From assembly GCA_947459185.1 (NCBI GenBank), contig CANHCU010000023.1:1-38031 (forward strand): a stretch of 38,031 nucleotides of DNA, read 5' to 3'. Below, piece after piece: positions 16,439 to 25,231 of the stretch; the stretch's first letter is position 1, and each line of letters opens with the position of its first letter. This DNA comes from Planctomycetaceae bacterium. Its GTDB lineage: Bacteria > Planctomycetota > Planctomycetia > Pirellulales > UBA1268. The position numbers were made by a program, and so were the translations under genes. The notes under the pieces are model-generated. The model worked only from the letters and a program-made list of their open reading frames with translations. It ran no database searches and had not been told where the DNA came from.

Positions 16439-17428
16439 ATGGCCACCTACCTCCTGCGCCGGTTGCTGCTTGGAATGCTCACGCTCGTGGCGATCACGTT
16501 CATCGTCTACGGACTGGCGCGGAACATGCCAGGCACCCCGCTGACGGTGCAGATGGGAGAAAGCGATCCGAGCCGTAAGCTCAATCCCGAGGACCAGGAG
16601 CGGATGAAGCGAATCTACGGCCTCGACCGGCCGTGGCACGAGGGCTATCTCCGCTGGCTCGGCAACGTCGTCCGTGGCGACCTCGGCCGCTCCTTCTCGC
16701 GGAAGCAGCCGGTGACGACGCTCATCGGTGAGCGGATCGGTCCGACGTTTCTGGTCTCTGGCACGGCACTCGTCCTTGCCTGGCTGCTGGGAGTGCCGCT
16801 GGGGCTCTATGCCTCGGCCCGCAGCGGCATGGCCGACGAACGGGCCACGAGCCTCCTGCTCTACATCCTCTATTCATTCCCCACGTTCGTGGCGGCGCTC
16901 TTCCTGCAGATCGTGTTTTCCGTCTGGCTGCGGGGCACCGCCTGGGAGCTTCCGCTCTTCGGCATGAGCGATCTGCCCGCCGACGCCAGCTGGGCCGCGC
17001 GGGCCGCCGACATTGCCCGTCACGCAATCCTACCGGTCACCTGCCAGACCTACGTGAGCCTCGCCTACGACAGCCGCTTCATCAAAGCCAATATGGAGGA
17101 GGCGGTTCGGCAGGACTACATCCGTACGGCGCGGGCCAAGGGGGCCGGGCCCGGCCGGGTGCTCTTCCATCATGCCTTCCGCAACACGCTCATTCCGCTG
17201 GTCACGCTCCTGGGCCTCTCGCTGCCCGGGCTGATCGGCGGCTCGGTGATCATCGAGCAGATCTTCACCTGGCCCGGCATGGGGCGGCTCTTCTTCGAGA
17301 GCATCCGCGAGCGCGACTATCCGACGATCATGGGGCTGACGTTGATGTTCAGCGTGCTCACACTGATCGGCCAGCTGCTGGCCGACCTGCTCTACTGTCT
17401 GGTGGATCCGCGGGTGAGCGTGGAATGA
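16439..17428 (+). CDS. Oligopeptide ABC transporter permease (OppB/DppB type)
   Basis: A 329-residue inner-membrane permease with an N-terminal MATYLLRRLLLGMLTLVAITF helix and about six membrane segments. The cytoplasmic EAA loop that docks on the ATPase is EAVRQDYIRTARAKGAGPG (about 220-238), followed by the typical HAFRNTLIPLVTLLG. The domain matches the BPD_transp_1 fold with the OppB N-terminal extension, including MGESDPSRKLNPEDQ in the first outside loop. Three bases separate it from the binding-protein gene and 13 from the second permease. Confidence 0.94.
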   Translation: MATYLLRRLLLGMLTLVAITFIVYGLARNMPGTPLTVQMGESDPSRKLNPEDQERMKRIYGLDRPWHEGYLRWLGNVVRGDLGRSFSRKQPVTTLIGERIGPTFLVSGTALVLAWLLGVPLGLYASARSGMADERATSLLLYILYSFPTFVAALFLQIVFSVWLRGTAWELPLFGMSDLPADASWAARAADIARHAILPVTCQTYVSLAYDSRFIKANMEEAVRQDYIRTARAKGAGPGRVLFHHAFRNTLIPLVTLLGLSLPGLIGGSVIIEQIFTWPGMGRLFFESIRERDYPTIMGLTLMFSVLTLIGQLLADLLYCLVDPRVSVE

Positions 17429-17441
17429 GGATGCCGCTGCC

Positions 17442-18539
17442 ATGACCGACAGCCAATCACGACATCAGTCGCGTAGTTTTCAGTCACAGGGCTTCTGGGC
17501 CGACGCCTGGGCGCGGTTTCGACGCAAGCCGCTGGCGATGGCGGCGCTCGTGTTCGTGACGCTGCTGGCGGCGGTGGCCCTGTTGGCACCCGCCATCGCG
17601 GGCACGAAGCCAGTGCTCTGCCGCTACAAGGGCCGCATCTACGCTCCCTGCCTCGGTTACTTCGACCGCCGGCTCGAGCCCACGATCTTTGCCAAGGATC
17701 GCTTCCGGGGCACCTACCCGCGGAACCTCAAGGAAAAGGATGCCGACAGCTGGGCGATCTGGCCGCTTGTCTTCCAGGATCCGCACCGCGCCGTCCGTGA
17801 AAACGAGTGGCCGGGCCGGCCCGCCAATCCGGCGAAGGACGAGGGCCGCCCCAACGGCATCAATCTCTTCGGCACCGACCAGTATGGGGTGGACGTATTT
17901 GCCAAGATGGTGCACGGCACGACGATCGCGCTCTTGGTGGGCGTGGTATCGATGGGGCTGGCGGGCACGATCGGCATCATCGTGGGCGCGCTGGGCGGCT
18001 ACTTCGGCGGCTGGGTCGACATGCTCACCAGCCGCGTCACCGAGATCGTGATGTGCGTGCCGACGCTCGTGCTCATCCTGGCGGTGATCGCGATCGTGGA
18101 GAAGCCGACGATCTGGAAGACGATGGCCATCATCGGCGCGACCGGATGGACGGGTATCGCCCGCCTCACCCGCGGCGAGTTCCTCAGGCTGCGGCAGAGC
18201 GAATTCGTGACCGCCGCTCGGGCTACAGGCGCCGGGCCGGTGCGGATCATGCTGCGACACATCCTCCCCAACGCCCTGGCACCCGTGCTCGTGCCGATCA
18301 CGTTCGGCATCGCCTCGGCAATCCTCACGGAGAGTTCGCTGTCGTTTCTCGGCTTCGGCCCGCCGCCGCCCGCCGCCAGCTGGGGTTCACTCTTGAACGA
18401 CGCCCGCAGCAACCTCTCGATGTGGTGGCTGGTGGTGTTTCCCGGCGTGGCCATCTTTCTGACCGTGCTCGCCTACAACCTCATCGGCGAGGGACTGCAG
18501 GAAGTGACCGACCCGCGGCTCCGCGAGGCACGGAAATGA
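17442..18539 (+). CDS. Oligopeptide ABC transporter permease (OppC/DppC type)
   Basis: A 365-residue partner permease. After the first membrane helix (about 27-48, [20 protein letters not shown]) comes an unusually long outside region of about 110 residues (up to [19 protein letters not shown], near 145-163). Then follow the transport domain, the EAA loop [20 protein letters not shown] (near 255) and the [18 protein letters not shown] block that marks OppC/DppC proteins. The loop carries a pair of Cys residues ([12 protein letters not shown]) that could form a disulfide outside. It pairs with the OppB-type permease just upstream. A 72-base hairpin follows before the ATPase genes. Confidence 0.94.
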   Translation: MTDSQSRHQSRSFQSQGFWADAWARFRRKPLAMAALVFVTLLAAVALLAPAIAGTKPVLCRYKGRIYAPCLGYFDRRLEPTIFAKDRFRGTYPRNLKEKDADSWAIWPLVFQDPHRAVRENEWPGRPANPAKDEGRPNGINLFGTDQYGVDVFAKMVHGTTIALLVGVVSMGLAGTIGIIVGALGGYFGGWVDMLTSRVTEIVMCVPTLVLILAVIAIVEKPTIWKTMAIIGATGWTGIARLTRGEFLRLRQSEFVTAARATGAGPVRIMLRHILPNALAPVLVPITFGIASAILTESSLSFLGFGPPPPAASWGSLLNDARSNLSMWWLVVFPGVAIFLTVLAYNLIGEGLQEVTDPRLREARK

Positions 18540-18548
18540 AACTTTCCC

Positions 18549-18620
18549 CCGTGGCGGCAAGTTTTTAACTTGTCCGTGTCCCCGGCACAGATTCCACAAG
18601 TTAAAAACTCGTGGCCACGG
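18549..18620. repeat. 72-bp inverted repeat between permease and ATPase genes
   Basis: Arms of 25 bases (18549-18573 and 18596-18620) with a 22-base centre. The inner part agtttttaacttgt pairs perfectly with acaagttaaaaact, and the outer ccgtggc pairs with gccacgg; a few mismatches lie between. It sits nine bases after the OppC-type stop, inside the operon. No U-run follows, so it does not look like a simple terminator. It could limit transcript decay, reduce read-through to the ATPase genes, or be a small mobile palindrome. Confidence 0.85.
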
Positions 18621-18687
18621 GTCGAACTCCTTCGGTCTTGTCCTTCATGCCCAGACGGCCGCAACTCCCCTTCCTCCGCTCTCCGCC

Positions 18688-19740
18688 ATGCCACTGCTTG
18701 AGATCAATAACCTGGTGACCGCCTTTCATACGCCCGCTGGACGCGTGCCGGCGGTGGATGGGGTGTCGTTGTCGATCGAGCGGGGCAAGACGCTCGGGCT
18801 CGTCGGCGAGAGCGGCTGCGGGAAGAGCGTGACGGCGATGTCGATCCTCAGGCTCGTGGCGGCGCCGGGCGTGATCGAGGCGGGGGAGATTCTGCTGCGC
18901 GATGCCACTGGCGCCGCGGTGAATCTGGTGACGCTGGCCGAGCCCCGGCTGCGGGAGGTTCGGGGCGGCCGGATCGGCATGATCTTTCAGGAGCCGATGA
19001 CGAGCCTGAATCCCGTCTTTACGATCGGCGACCAGATCGCCGAGGCGGTGCTCTTGCACCGTGACGTGTCGCGGGCCGAGGCCAGGGGGCGAGCGCTCGA
19101 AATGCTCGAACTGGTGCGGATAGCAGATCCCAAGCGGCGGCTCGATGAGTATCCCCACCAGCTCTCCGGCGGCATGCGGCAGCGGGTGGTCATTGCCATG
19201 GCGCTGGCCTGCGAGCCCGACCTGATCATCGCCGACGAGCCGACCACCGCGCTCGACGTCACGATCCAGGCCCAGATTCTCGACCTGCTCGCCGACCTGC
19301 GGCAGCGGCTCGGTACGGCGATTCTGCTGATCACGCACGATCTCGGCGTGGTGGCAGAGACCTGCGACGACGTGGCCGTGATGTATGCCGGCCGGATCGT
19401 CGAGCAGGCGCCGGCCGCCACGATCTTCGCGAGGCCTCGCCACCCCTACACGATCGGCCTGCTCGCCGCGCGGCCGGAGCGTGGCGGCCATGCTGGAAGG
19501 AAGGCCGGAGAGCGCGCCACCGGACGCCTGCGGACGATTCCCGGCATGGTGCCGGCGCCACAGAATTTTCCAGCGGGCTGCCGCTTTCATCCGCGGTGTG
19601 CCTTTGCGCGGCTGCCGGAGTGCGCTGGCGCCATGCCCGAGCTGCGAGAGGTGGCGACAGGCCACTTCGTCCGCTGTCCCTACGCTGATGCGCTCGGAGA
19701 GCCCCGGCGGCTCGATGAACCACGGGAGCAGATCGCGTGA
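18688..19740 (+). CDS. Oligopeptide ABC transporter ATP-binding protein (OppD/DppD type)
   Basis: A 350-residue ATPase that powers the two permeases. Walker A is GESGCGKS (40-47), the signature is [16 protein letters not shown], Walker B is [14 protein letters not shown], and the switch His is in [10 protein letters not shown]. The C-terminal oligopeptide-transporter extension is present, with [18 protein letters not shown] giving Cys residues that bind an iron-sulfur cluster in related proteins. The ATG at 18688 follows the hairpin by 67 bases. The stop overlaps the GTG start of the next gene by four bases. Confidence 0.95.
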   Translation: MPLLEINNLVTAFHTPAGRVPAVDGVSLSIERGKTLGLVGESGCGKSVTAMSILRLVAAPGVIEAGEILLRDATGAAVNLVTLAEPRLREVRGGRIGMIFQEPMTSLNPVFTIGDQIAEAVLLHRDVSRAEARGRALEMLELVRIADPKRRLDEYPHQLSGGMRQRVVIAMALACEPDLIIADEPTTALDVTIQAQILDLLADLRQRLGTAILLITHDLGVVAETCDDVAVMYAGRIVEQAPAATIFARPRHPYTIGLLAARPERGGHAGRKAGERATGRLRTIPGMVPAPQNFPAGCRFHPRCAFARLPECAGAMPELREVATGHFVRCPYADALGEPRRLDEPREQIA

Positions 19741-20798
19741 CGCAGCCGCTCATCGAGGTCGCCGATCTTCAGACACACTTTCCCGTGCGGAAGGGGCTGC
19801 TGCGCCGCGTGGTCGGGGCCGTCCGCGCCGTCGACGGTGTGAGCTTCTCGATCGAGAAGGGCCGCACGCTCGGGCTCGTCGGCGAGAGCGGCTGTGGCAA
19901 AACCACGGTTGGCCGCAGCCTCCTGCGGCTGGTAGAGCCGACGGGCGGCAGCGTGCGGTTCGACGGTCGCGACGTGCGGGCCGCCGGTGGTGCCGAGCTG
20001 CGCGGGCTGCGGCGGCGGATGCAGATCGTCTTTCAGGATCCGTATGGCTCGCTCAATCCCCGGATGAAGGTTCGTTCGATCCTCGAGGAAGGCCTCATCA
20101 TCCACCGGCTGGGCACGGCGGCGGAGCGGCTCGAACGGATGACCCGCGCGCTGGCCCGCACCGGGCTCACCGCGGCGGCGCTCGATCGCTACCCGCACGA
20201 GTTTTCCGGTGGCCAGCGGCAGCGGATCGCCATCGCCCGCGCGATCGTGATCGAGCCCGACTTCCTCGTGCTCGATGAGCCGATCTCGGCGCTCGACGTC
20301 TCGATCCAGGCGCAGGTGGTGAACCTGCTCGTCGAACTGCGGGAGCAGCTCGGACTCACCTACCTCTTCATCTCGCACGATCTGTCGGTCGTGGAGTATG
20401 TCTCTGACGACGTGGCCGTAATGTACCTCGGGCGGATCGTCGAGCGGGCCCCCGCCGCGCGGCTCTACGCCGAGCCGCTCCATCCCTACACGCTCGCGCT
20501 CTTCTCCGCCGTGCCCAGCGTCGAGCCGGACCGCCGACGGCGGCGGATCGTGCTCACCGGTGACGTGCCCAGCCCGGCCCGGCCGCCAGCCGGTTGCCGG
20601 TTTCATCCCCGCTGCCCGTTGGCGGAGCAGGTCTGCCGCCAGACCGAGCCTCCCGCGACCGTGGTTGACGGCCATGCCGTGCACTGCCACGTCGCCGCCC
20701 GCGAAGTGGAGCGGGCCGGGGGCGATGCGGCCGCCGCGGCTGCACGCATGGCTGAGCTGATGCCGGTGGGCGGGGCTGCTGCACCCGCGGCCACCTGA
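19737..20798 (+). CDS. Oligopeptide ABC transporter ATP-binding protein (OppF/DppF type)
   Basis: A 353-residue second ATPase. Walker [10 protein letters not shown] (49-57), [14 protein letters not shown]-loop region, signature [15 protein letters not shown], Walker [34 protein letters not shown], and C-terminal [17 protein letters not shown]. It starts with GTG inside the GTGA overlap with the preceding ATPase gene, so both should be made in equal amounts, as needed for an asymmetric ATPase pair. The last 30 residues are Ala-rich and variable. It is the last gene of the importer operon; no clear terminator follows. Confidence 0.95.
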   Translation: MTQPLIEVADLQTHFPVRKGLLRRVVGAVRAVDGVSFSIEKGRTLGLVGESGCGKTTVGRSLLRLVEPTGGSVRFDGRDVRAAGGAELRGLRRRMQIVFQDPYGSLNPRMKVRSILEEGLIIHRLGTAAERLERMTRALARTGLTAAALDRYPHEFSGGQRQRIAIARAIVIEPDFLVLDEPISALDVSIQAQVVNLLVELREQLGLTYLFISHDLSVVEYVSDDVAVMYLGRIVERAPAARLYAEPLHPYTLALFSAVPSVEPDRRRRRIVLTGDVPSPARPPAGCRFHPRCPLAEQVCRQTEPPATVVDGHAVHCHVAAREVERAGGDAAAAAARMAELMPVGGAAAPAAT

Positions 20799-20834
20799 AG
20801 CCGCCAGCAGTGGGATGTTTTGGTAGTGGTGCCG

Positions 20835-20840
20835 TAGAAT
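20835..20840 (+). promoter_or_regulatory. Probable -10 element (TAGAAT) of the EF-hand gene
   Basis: TAGAAT followed by gaagggtt lies 47 bases before the ATG at 20887. The same arrangement, TAGAAT then cgagggtt, occurs at 22559 before the TPM-domain gene. An ATG overlapping this box at 20839 is therefore unlikely to be the translation start. Confidence 0.4.
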
Positions 20841-20886
20841 GAAGGGTTGTTGGATGCGGTGTGATCCCTCGCTGGAGATTCCGTCC

Positions 20887-21960
20887 ATGATTTCGAGCCG
20901 TCGGCGATCAGGCCGTGGAAAGGGCGCCGTGCCGGGATGCCATGCAGGCTGGCTGGTGCTCGGGGGGAGTGTGGTGCTGCCGCTCTGTCTAACGTTCTGT
21001 CTGACGCTTTGGGCGCCGCCGGCGGTGGCCCAGACGCCGACGGCCTCACGGGACGAGCTGATGCGTCAGTGGGATGTCGATCGTGACGGCAAGATCGATG
21101 CGAGCGAGGCCGAGATCGCCCGCGGCCGGATGCGACGGGCCCGCACCGAGGCCATGATCAATTCGGGCAACGATCCCGTGACGGGCAAGCCGCGAGTGCC
21201 CACCGATCCGATCACCGGCCGACCGGTGCCACGCGATGCGGCTGCCACTGACCGGAGCGGGGGCTTCGCCCCTACAGACGATGACCCGCTGATCCTCGTG
21301 CCCGGGAACGGCGAGCGGCCGGGAGCGACTGACAGCGGCATAGGCGGCACGGCCGACAAGGTCCAGCCGCCGCGGCCTTCCCAGCGGGACCGCGAGGCAC
21401 TCCCTGGAACCCGCGCTCCCAGCATGCCGTCAATGCTCCCATCGATGGCACCGAGGCTGCCCGCCGGTGGATCGTCGCCCGACCCCGGCCAGCGGCCGCC
21501 CGGACCGTCCTCAGCCGCCGGCCGACCAGGGATCATTGCAGGCGGCGCGCGGGCCGGCGTGCCAGGCGCGAGGCCTGGCTACGGTGCTGCCACTCCCACC
21601 CGCGATCTCAACGCCGGACGTCTGCCGGGCGGACTGCCGCAGACCAGAGGCGTCGCTCCGGGCACCGCCGCAGGTCCACGGCTCGGTCCGATGCAGCAAC
21701 CCAACGCCAATGCGGGTCGGCTGGCAGGGCCAGGTGCACCTGTGCCGCGGCCTGGCATCGGACCATACCGAGGCGCAACGGGTCAATCGTCTTCAGCATC
21801 GCCATCGTCTCCAGCATTTCCAGGCGCTCCGTCGGTGGGTGTGCCATCCGTGCCGCGGCCGGGCATGCGGCAGTCCGGCGGGGGACGCCCCGTGTCGGCG
21901 ACTCCCAACACGGTGCCACGTGTGCCGCGGATGACGACCGACGAGTTTTATGGGCGGTAG
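20887..21960 (+). CDS. Secreted single EF-hand, Pro/Gly-rich protein
   Basis: A 357-residue exported protein from the ATG at 20887 (GGAG 10 bases upstream). Long signal region 1-49, ending PPAVAQ. One canonical calcium loop follows at 63-74 (DVDRDGKIDASE, with Asp63, Asp65, Asp67 and Glu74), in the style of dockerin-like or EF-hand modules common in planctomycetes. The rest, about 95-357, is low-complexity Pro/Gly/Ala/Arg-rich sequence without a recognisable fold, with repeated PGxxPG and RPG strings, and it ends TTDEFYGR. The disordered region suggests an envelope or matrix role. Function unknown. Confidence 0.7.
   Translation: MISSRRRSGRGKGAVPGCHAGWLVLGGSVVLPLCLTFCLTLWAPPAVAQTPTASRDELMRQWDVDRDGKIDASEAEIARGRMRRARTEAMINSGNDPVTGKPRVPTDPITGRPVPRDAAATDRSGGFAPTDDDPLILVPGNGERPGATDSGIGGTADKVQPPRPSQRDREALPGTRAPSMPSMLPSMAPRLPAGGSSPDPGQRPPGPSSAAGRPGIIAGGARAGVPGARPGYGAATPTRDLNAGRLPGGLPQTRGVAPGTAAGPRLGPMQQPNANAGRLAGPGAPVPRPGIGPYRGATGQSSSASPSSPAFPGAPSVGVPSVPRPGMRQSGGGRPVSATPNTVPRVPRMTTDEFYGR
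21254..21275 (+). repeat. Small palindromic repeat inside the EF-hand gene
   Basis: The string gagcgggggcttcgccccta contains the palindrome gggggcttcgcccc and reads in frame as RSGGFAPT. A related string, gaggagcgcccctacc, occurs at 25221-25236 between genes. It looks like a short dispersed palindrome that has entered a disordered coding region without breaking the frame. Confidence 0.35.
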
Positions 21961-21968
21961 TGTGTCAC

Positions 21969-22064
21969 CATGACCACATGACCACATGACCACATGACCA
22001 CATGACCACATGACCACATGACCACATGACCACATGACCACATGACCACATGACCACATGACCA
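21969..22064 (+). repeat. 8-bp satellite, 12 perfect copies of catgacca
   Basis: Twelve uninterrupted copies, 96 bases, begin nine bases after the EF-hand gene's stop. Each copy holds an ATG, and in its frame every ATG reads Met-Thr-Thr-stop (ATG ACC ACA TGA). Each TGA overlaps the next ATG. Only the ATG of the twelfth copy (22058) reads on, into the glycerol-dehydrogenase-like remnant. On the minus strand the repeat has no stop codon in any frame. Confidence 0.97.
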
Positions 22065-22462
22065 CCAATCCCGATATGCCTCCGGAGTTCTATTTGCCGC
22101 TTCGGTCTGTGCAGGCTGCGGGAGCGATGCGACGGCTCGGCGCGGAGATGGCCGCGGTCGGCCTCGAGGGTCCGGTTCTGATTGTCGCCGGTGCGACGCC
22201 CATCGCCCGGCTCGCACCCGTCTGGGCCGCCTCTCTCGAGGACGTAGGCATGGCCCATCGAGTTCGGCTCTTCGGTGGCGAATCGAGCCAGCCCGAGATC
22301 GCGGCGATCGTGGAGGAGGCGCGGAGCCTCGGTGCCCGGACGATCGTGGCCGCCGGCGAAGACATCCTGATCGACGCCGCCCAATCGGCGGCCGCGGCAC
22401 TCCGGCTGCCTTTCGTGCCGTGCCCGACGAGCTGCTCGGCAGACCCGTCCATCAGTAGCTGA
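22058..22462 (+). pseudogene. Truncated glycerol dehydrogenase-like N-terminal domain
   Basis: 134 residues resembling the N-terminal nucleotide-binding half of iron/zinc-containing glycerol dehydrogenase (GldA family). The strand-turn RLFGGESSQPEIAAI matches the family pattern FGGE-SQ-EI. The order of elements LIVAGATPIARLA, ARTIVAAGEDILIDAAQSAA and LPFVPCPTSCSADPS also follows the family, but the NAD-binding GGGK has become AGED and the TxxSTDAP motif is altered to TSCSADPS. The frame stops there, so the metal-binding C-terminal domain is missing, and none of the following 140 bases restores it. The ATG at 22058 sits in the last unit of the 8-bp satellite, with no good ribosome site. I judge it a decayed remnant; a short expressed protein remains possible. 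Confidence 0.6.
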
Positions 22463-22536
22463 ATCGCGTCCCGCGCGACTGAGCCGCATCGGTGCTTCGA
22501 GTCAGAGGACGTCATAGGCCCCGCGGTTTGGGCCGC

Positions 22537-22564
22537 TAGACCTGCGTTTTTTGTACCCTAGAAT
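22537..22564 (+). promoter_or_regulatory. Possible promoter of the TPM-domain gene
   Basis: TAGACC at 22537-22542 (four of six to TTGACA), a 16-base spacer, then TAGAAT at 22559-22564. The ATG at 22606 is 41 bases downstream of the -10. The sequence after the -10 (cgagggtt) resembles the one after the -10 at 20835. Confidence 0.4.
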
Positions 22565-22605
22565 CGAGGGTTCCGTGTCGTTCCTTGCCTTGTTCTGGAG
22601 CCATC

Positions 22606-25209
22606 ATGCCGATTGATTGTCGCAGCTCATCCGGCCGCGCTGCCCTCGTGTTGGGGGCGTCCCTGTGCGCACTTCTTTCGGTGGTTGTCGCCCACGCGGA
22701 GATTTCGCCGTCGGAGGCCTCGCCGGCGGACACTGAGAGGGTGTTTGTCTCGGGAGTGCAGGACTCGTTTGAACAGGTGCGGGCGGCGATCGAGAAGGCA
22801 AAGCTTGAGAGCGGACGGGACTATCGTGTGATCGTGGTGGGAGACGCCGGTGGGGATCGCGATGCCGCGACGCGACTGCTTGATAGTCTCGTTGAGCGGT
22901 GGCAGCAGGAGTCGGCGGAGGGCCGCCAGCGCAACGGTCGTCCGGCCGCGTTCGATCCCGCCCGCGATGTCACGATCGTGCTCGACGTCAAGGGACGGCA
23001 GATCGCCATGAAGGCACCGTGGGGGCTGGAGGTGTCGAGCGGACTCAATCCGCAGACGATCAAGGAAGAACTGATCAACAAGGTGTTCGTGCCCCGAGCC
23101 AAAGACGCACAATACGATGAGGGCTTGGCCGATCTCGTGGGAGCGACCGAGAAGTGGGTGAAGAACAGGGCCGAACTCAAACGGTCGAAGGCCGAGGCGG
23201 CCCGCGTGTTTCGCACCCGCACCCTTCCGCTGGGCTTGGCGGCGCTCGCCGGCCTGGGAGCCGTGACGACGTTCTTCGTGCAGCGGGCCAGGCATGAGCG
23301 GCGGCTGGCCGAAGCGCGGCAGAAACTCGCCGCCTTCAAGAGCGAGGTGGTGGCGCTCTCCGATCTGCTCGACAGCCAGCAGGAGCGCCACCGGATGCTG
23401 CCCCACAGTGACCCCGACTTCAAGACGCCCATGGAGGGCCTGACTCGTTCGGCCTACGACAACGTGCAGTCGGCACTCCGCCGCTATCGCGAGCGGTGGC
23501 TGGGGTTGATGGACGTCTGGGAGAAGGCCGAAGAACGCATCGGCAAGGAGACCTTCCTCGGCACGGCCGAGGCGGAGGAGGCGATCCGGCTACTCGATTC
23601 GGCCGAGGCCCGGCCTCCGCTGGCCGACGTGACGGCGGAGTGCAGCGCGCCTTTGGATGCATTGGAGCAGGCGCACGAAAAGGCCCGCGAATTGGCCGAG
23701 AACCTTGACGCGAACGTCGGAACCACCACCCAGCGGCTCGAGACCCTGGCGAAGCGGGGCCGATCGAATGCCGCCTTCCAGGGCCCAATGAACGAGGTGG
23801 CCCGCGGTGCCGGGCTGGCCAGGCAGGGGCTCGAGGCTGATCCGGTCGCCACGCGGGGGCGGCTCGAGGAACTCGCCGCGCGGCTGGACCGATCGGTGAC
23901 CGACATCGAGCAGTTTGAGACGGTAGACGACCGGAGGACGAAGGCCGTTTCCCAGGCCGAGGAGATCGCTCAGAAGGTGCGGGCCAAACGGGCCGAGGGC
24001 TGGCTGCTCAACGAACCAGGTGCGAATCCGGACGAACTGCTCGCCGCCAGCCAGCATGATGGCATGCTGGCCGCACAACTACTCGATGCGGGTGAGACTG
24101 CGGGGGCACTGGCCCATGTCGAACGCGCCGAAAAGGCAAACGCAGAGGTGCTTGCGCTGCTCGAGAGCATTGTGGCCGCCAAGACGAAGGTCGACGACCT
24201 GCTTCCGGCATGCGTGGCCCGCCTGGAGGCGCTCGCTTCGCGTCGCAGCCAGGCTGTTCGCGCCGTGGAACAGATTTCCGGCACCTATGCCGACAGTTCG
24301 TGGGCCGACGTCGTGGACAACGTGTCCAAGGCCGACGAAGGTCTGGCCCGCGTCCGCACACTGCTGGCGGAGACACAGGTTGCCGCCGACCATTCCCGTC
24401 AGCACTACTTCCGCGCGGTGGCGCTCGTCGAGGAGGCTGTGCGGCAGGAAGACTGGATCGAGGGTCTCTACGCTGCCATAACCGACCGGCGCGCAGAACT
24501 CGATGAACTGCGTGCCAGCCTGCCCAAGCGGCACGACACGGTCCGCGGCCGTGTGACGAACCTGCTGCAGGGCCTCGAGCGGCAGCGGACAGACCGCGTG
24601 CGTGCCAACGAACGGGCCCGAGAGGCGGGCCGCCTGTTGGAAGTTGCTGAGGAGGGCTTCCAGGTCCAGCGGCCCGACCTGCGTCGGGTTGGACAGGTTC
24701 TGGAGGCGGCAGACACGGCCGCGACGCGGGGCGAGGAGTTGGCGGCGGAGGACGACCGTCTTGCGCGGCAGGCGTTCGAGGATCTCGAGGAGACAGACGG
24801 TCTCATCCGGCGGGTGGCGGCGTGGTATGGCGAGGGCGTTTCGCCCGACGTGCGACCCGCGACGACGGCGTTCGAGACCGCGAAGTCACTGCTCTCGCGG
24901 CAACGGTACGAGGATTCGCTGAAGTCGTCGGCCGAGGCGAATCGACTGGCACGGGAGTCGTATGCCGAGGCGACATCGGAGGCGGAGCGGCGGCGGCGGC
25001 GCAGGCTGGCGCAGATTCAGCAGCGACAGATGGAGGATTCTTTCGCCCGCATGTCGCGCGGGTTTGGACCGTGGGTGATCCAACTGCCAGGGGGCACCTT
25101 CAGCGGTCCCGATCCGTGGCGGACGATGCACGGGCCAACGGTATCCCATAGCCCGTCCCGTTCCGCCGATTCCGGCTGGTCGAGCAACACAGCGCAGGGC
25201 GGCTGGTAG
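22606..25209 (+). CDS. Membrane-anchored TPM-domain protein with long coiled coil
   Basis: 867 residues from the ATG at 22606 (GGAG seven bases upstream; an in-frame TTG at 22585 is less likely). Layout: signal peptide 1-31, then a TPM-like domain (about 45-185) with DYRVIVVGDAGG, DVTIVLDVKGRQIAMKAPWG and INKVFVPRAKDAQYDEGLADLV. One membrane helix follows at about 206-226 (RTLPLGLAALAGLGAVTTFF). About 600 residues of charged helix come next (about 228-820), rich in Glu, Ala, Arg and Leu and likely coiled coil. The last 50 residues are Gly/Ser/Trp-rich. TPM domains occur in exported proteins, some linked to photosystem repair or metal-dependent phosphatase activity. Here one would face the periplasm while the coiled coil lies inside, judging by the signal and single helix. 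The molecular role is unknown. Confidence 0.75.
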   Translation: MPIDCRSSSGRAALVLGASLCALLSVVVAHAEISPSEASPADTERVFVSGVQDSFEQVRAAIEKAKLESGRDYRVIVVGDAGGDRDAATRLLDSLVERWQQESAEGRQRNGRPAAFDPARDVTIVLDVKGRQIAMKAPWGLEVSSGLNPQTIKEELINKVFVPRAKDAQYDEGLADLVGATEKWVKNRAELKRSKAEAARVFRTRTLPLGLAALAGLGAVTTFFVQRARHERRLAEARQKLAAFKSEVVALSDLLDSQQERHRMLPHSDPDFKTPMEGLTRSAYDNVQSALRRYRERWLGLMDVWEKAEERIGKETFLGTAEAEEAIRLLDSAEARPPLADVTAECSAPLDALEQAHEKARELAENLDANVGTTTQRLETLAKRGRSNAAFQGPMNEVARGAGLARQGLEADPVATRGRLEELAARLDRSVTDIEQFETVDDRRTKAVSQAEEIAQKVRAKRAEGWLLNEPGANPDELLAASQHDGMLAAQLLDAGETAGALAHVERAEKANAEVLALLESIVAAKTKVDDLLPACVARLEALASRRSQAVRAVEQISGTYADSSWADVVDNVSKADEGLARVRTLLAETQVAADHSRQHYFRAVALVEEAVRQEDWIEGLYAAITDRRAELDELRASLPKRHDTVRGRVTNLLQGLERQRTDRVRANERAREAGRLLEVAEEGFQVQRPDLRRVGQVLEAADTAATRGEELAAEDDRLARQAFEDLEETDGLIRRVAAWYGEGVSPDVRPATTAFETAKSLLSRQRYEDSLKSSAEANRLARESYAEATSEAERRRRRRLAQIQQRQMEDSFARMSRGFGPWVIQLPGGTFSGPDPWRTMHGPTVSHSPSRSADSGWSSNTAQGGW

Positions 25210-25231
25210 GAACTCAGAAAGAGGAGCGCCC

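Noticed and set aside
14984..16639. Long minus-strand open frame opposite the binding-protein gene
   Set aside because: Shadow of GC-rich coding sequence; no motif or ribosome site, and the plus strand encodes a clear SBP family 5 protein.
21793..22489. Minus-strand frames containing WSCGHVVM repeats
   Set aside because: They are the reverse reading of the 8-bp satellite, open in all three frames by composition, with no ribosome site or extension into a domain.
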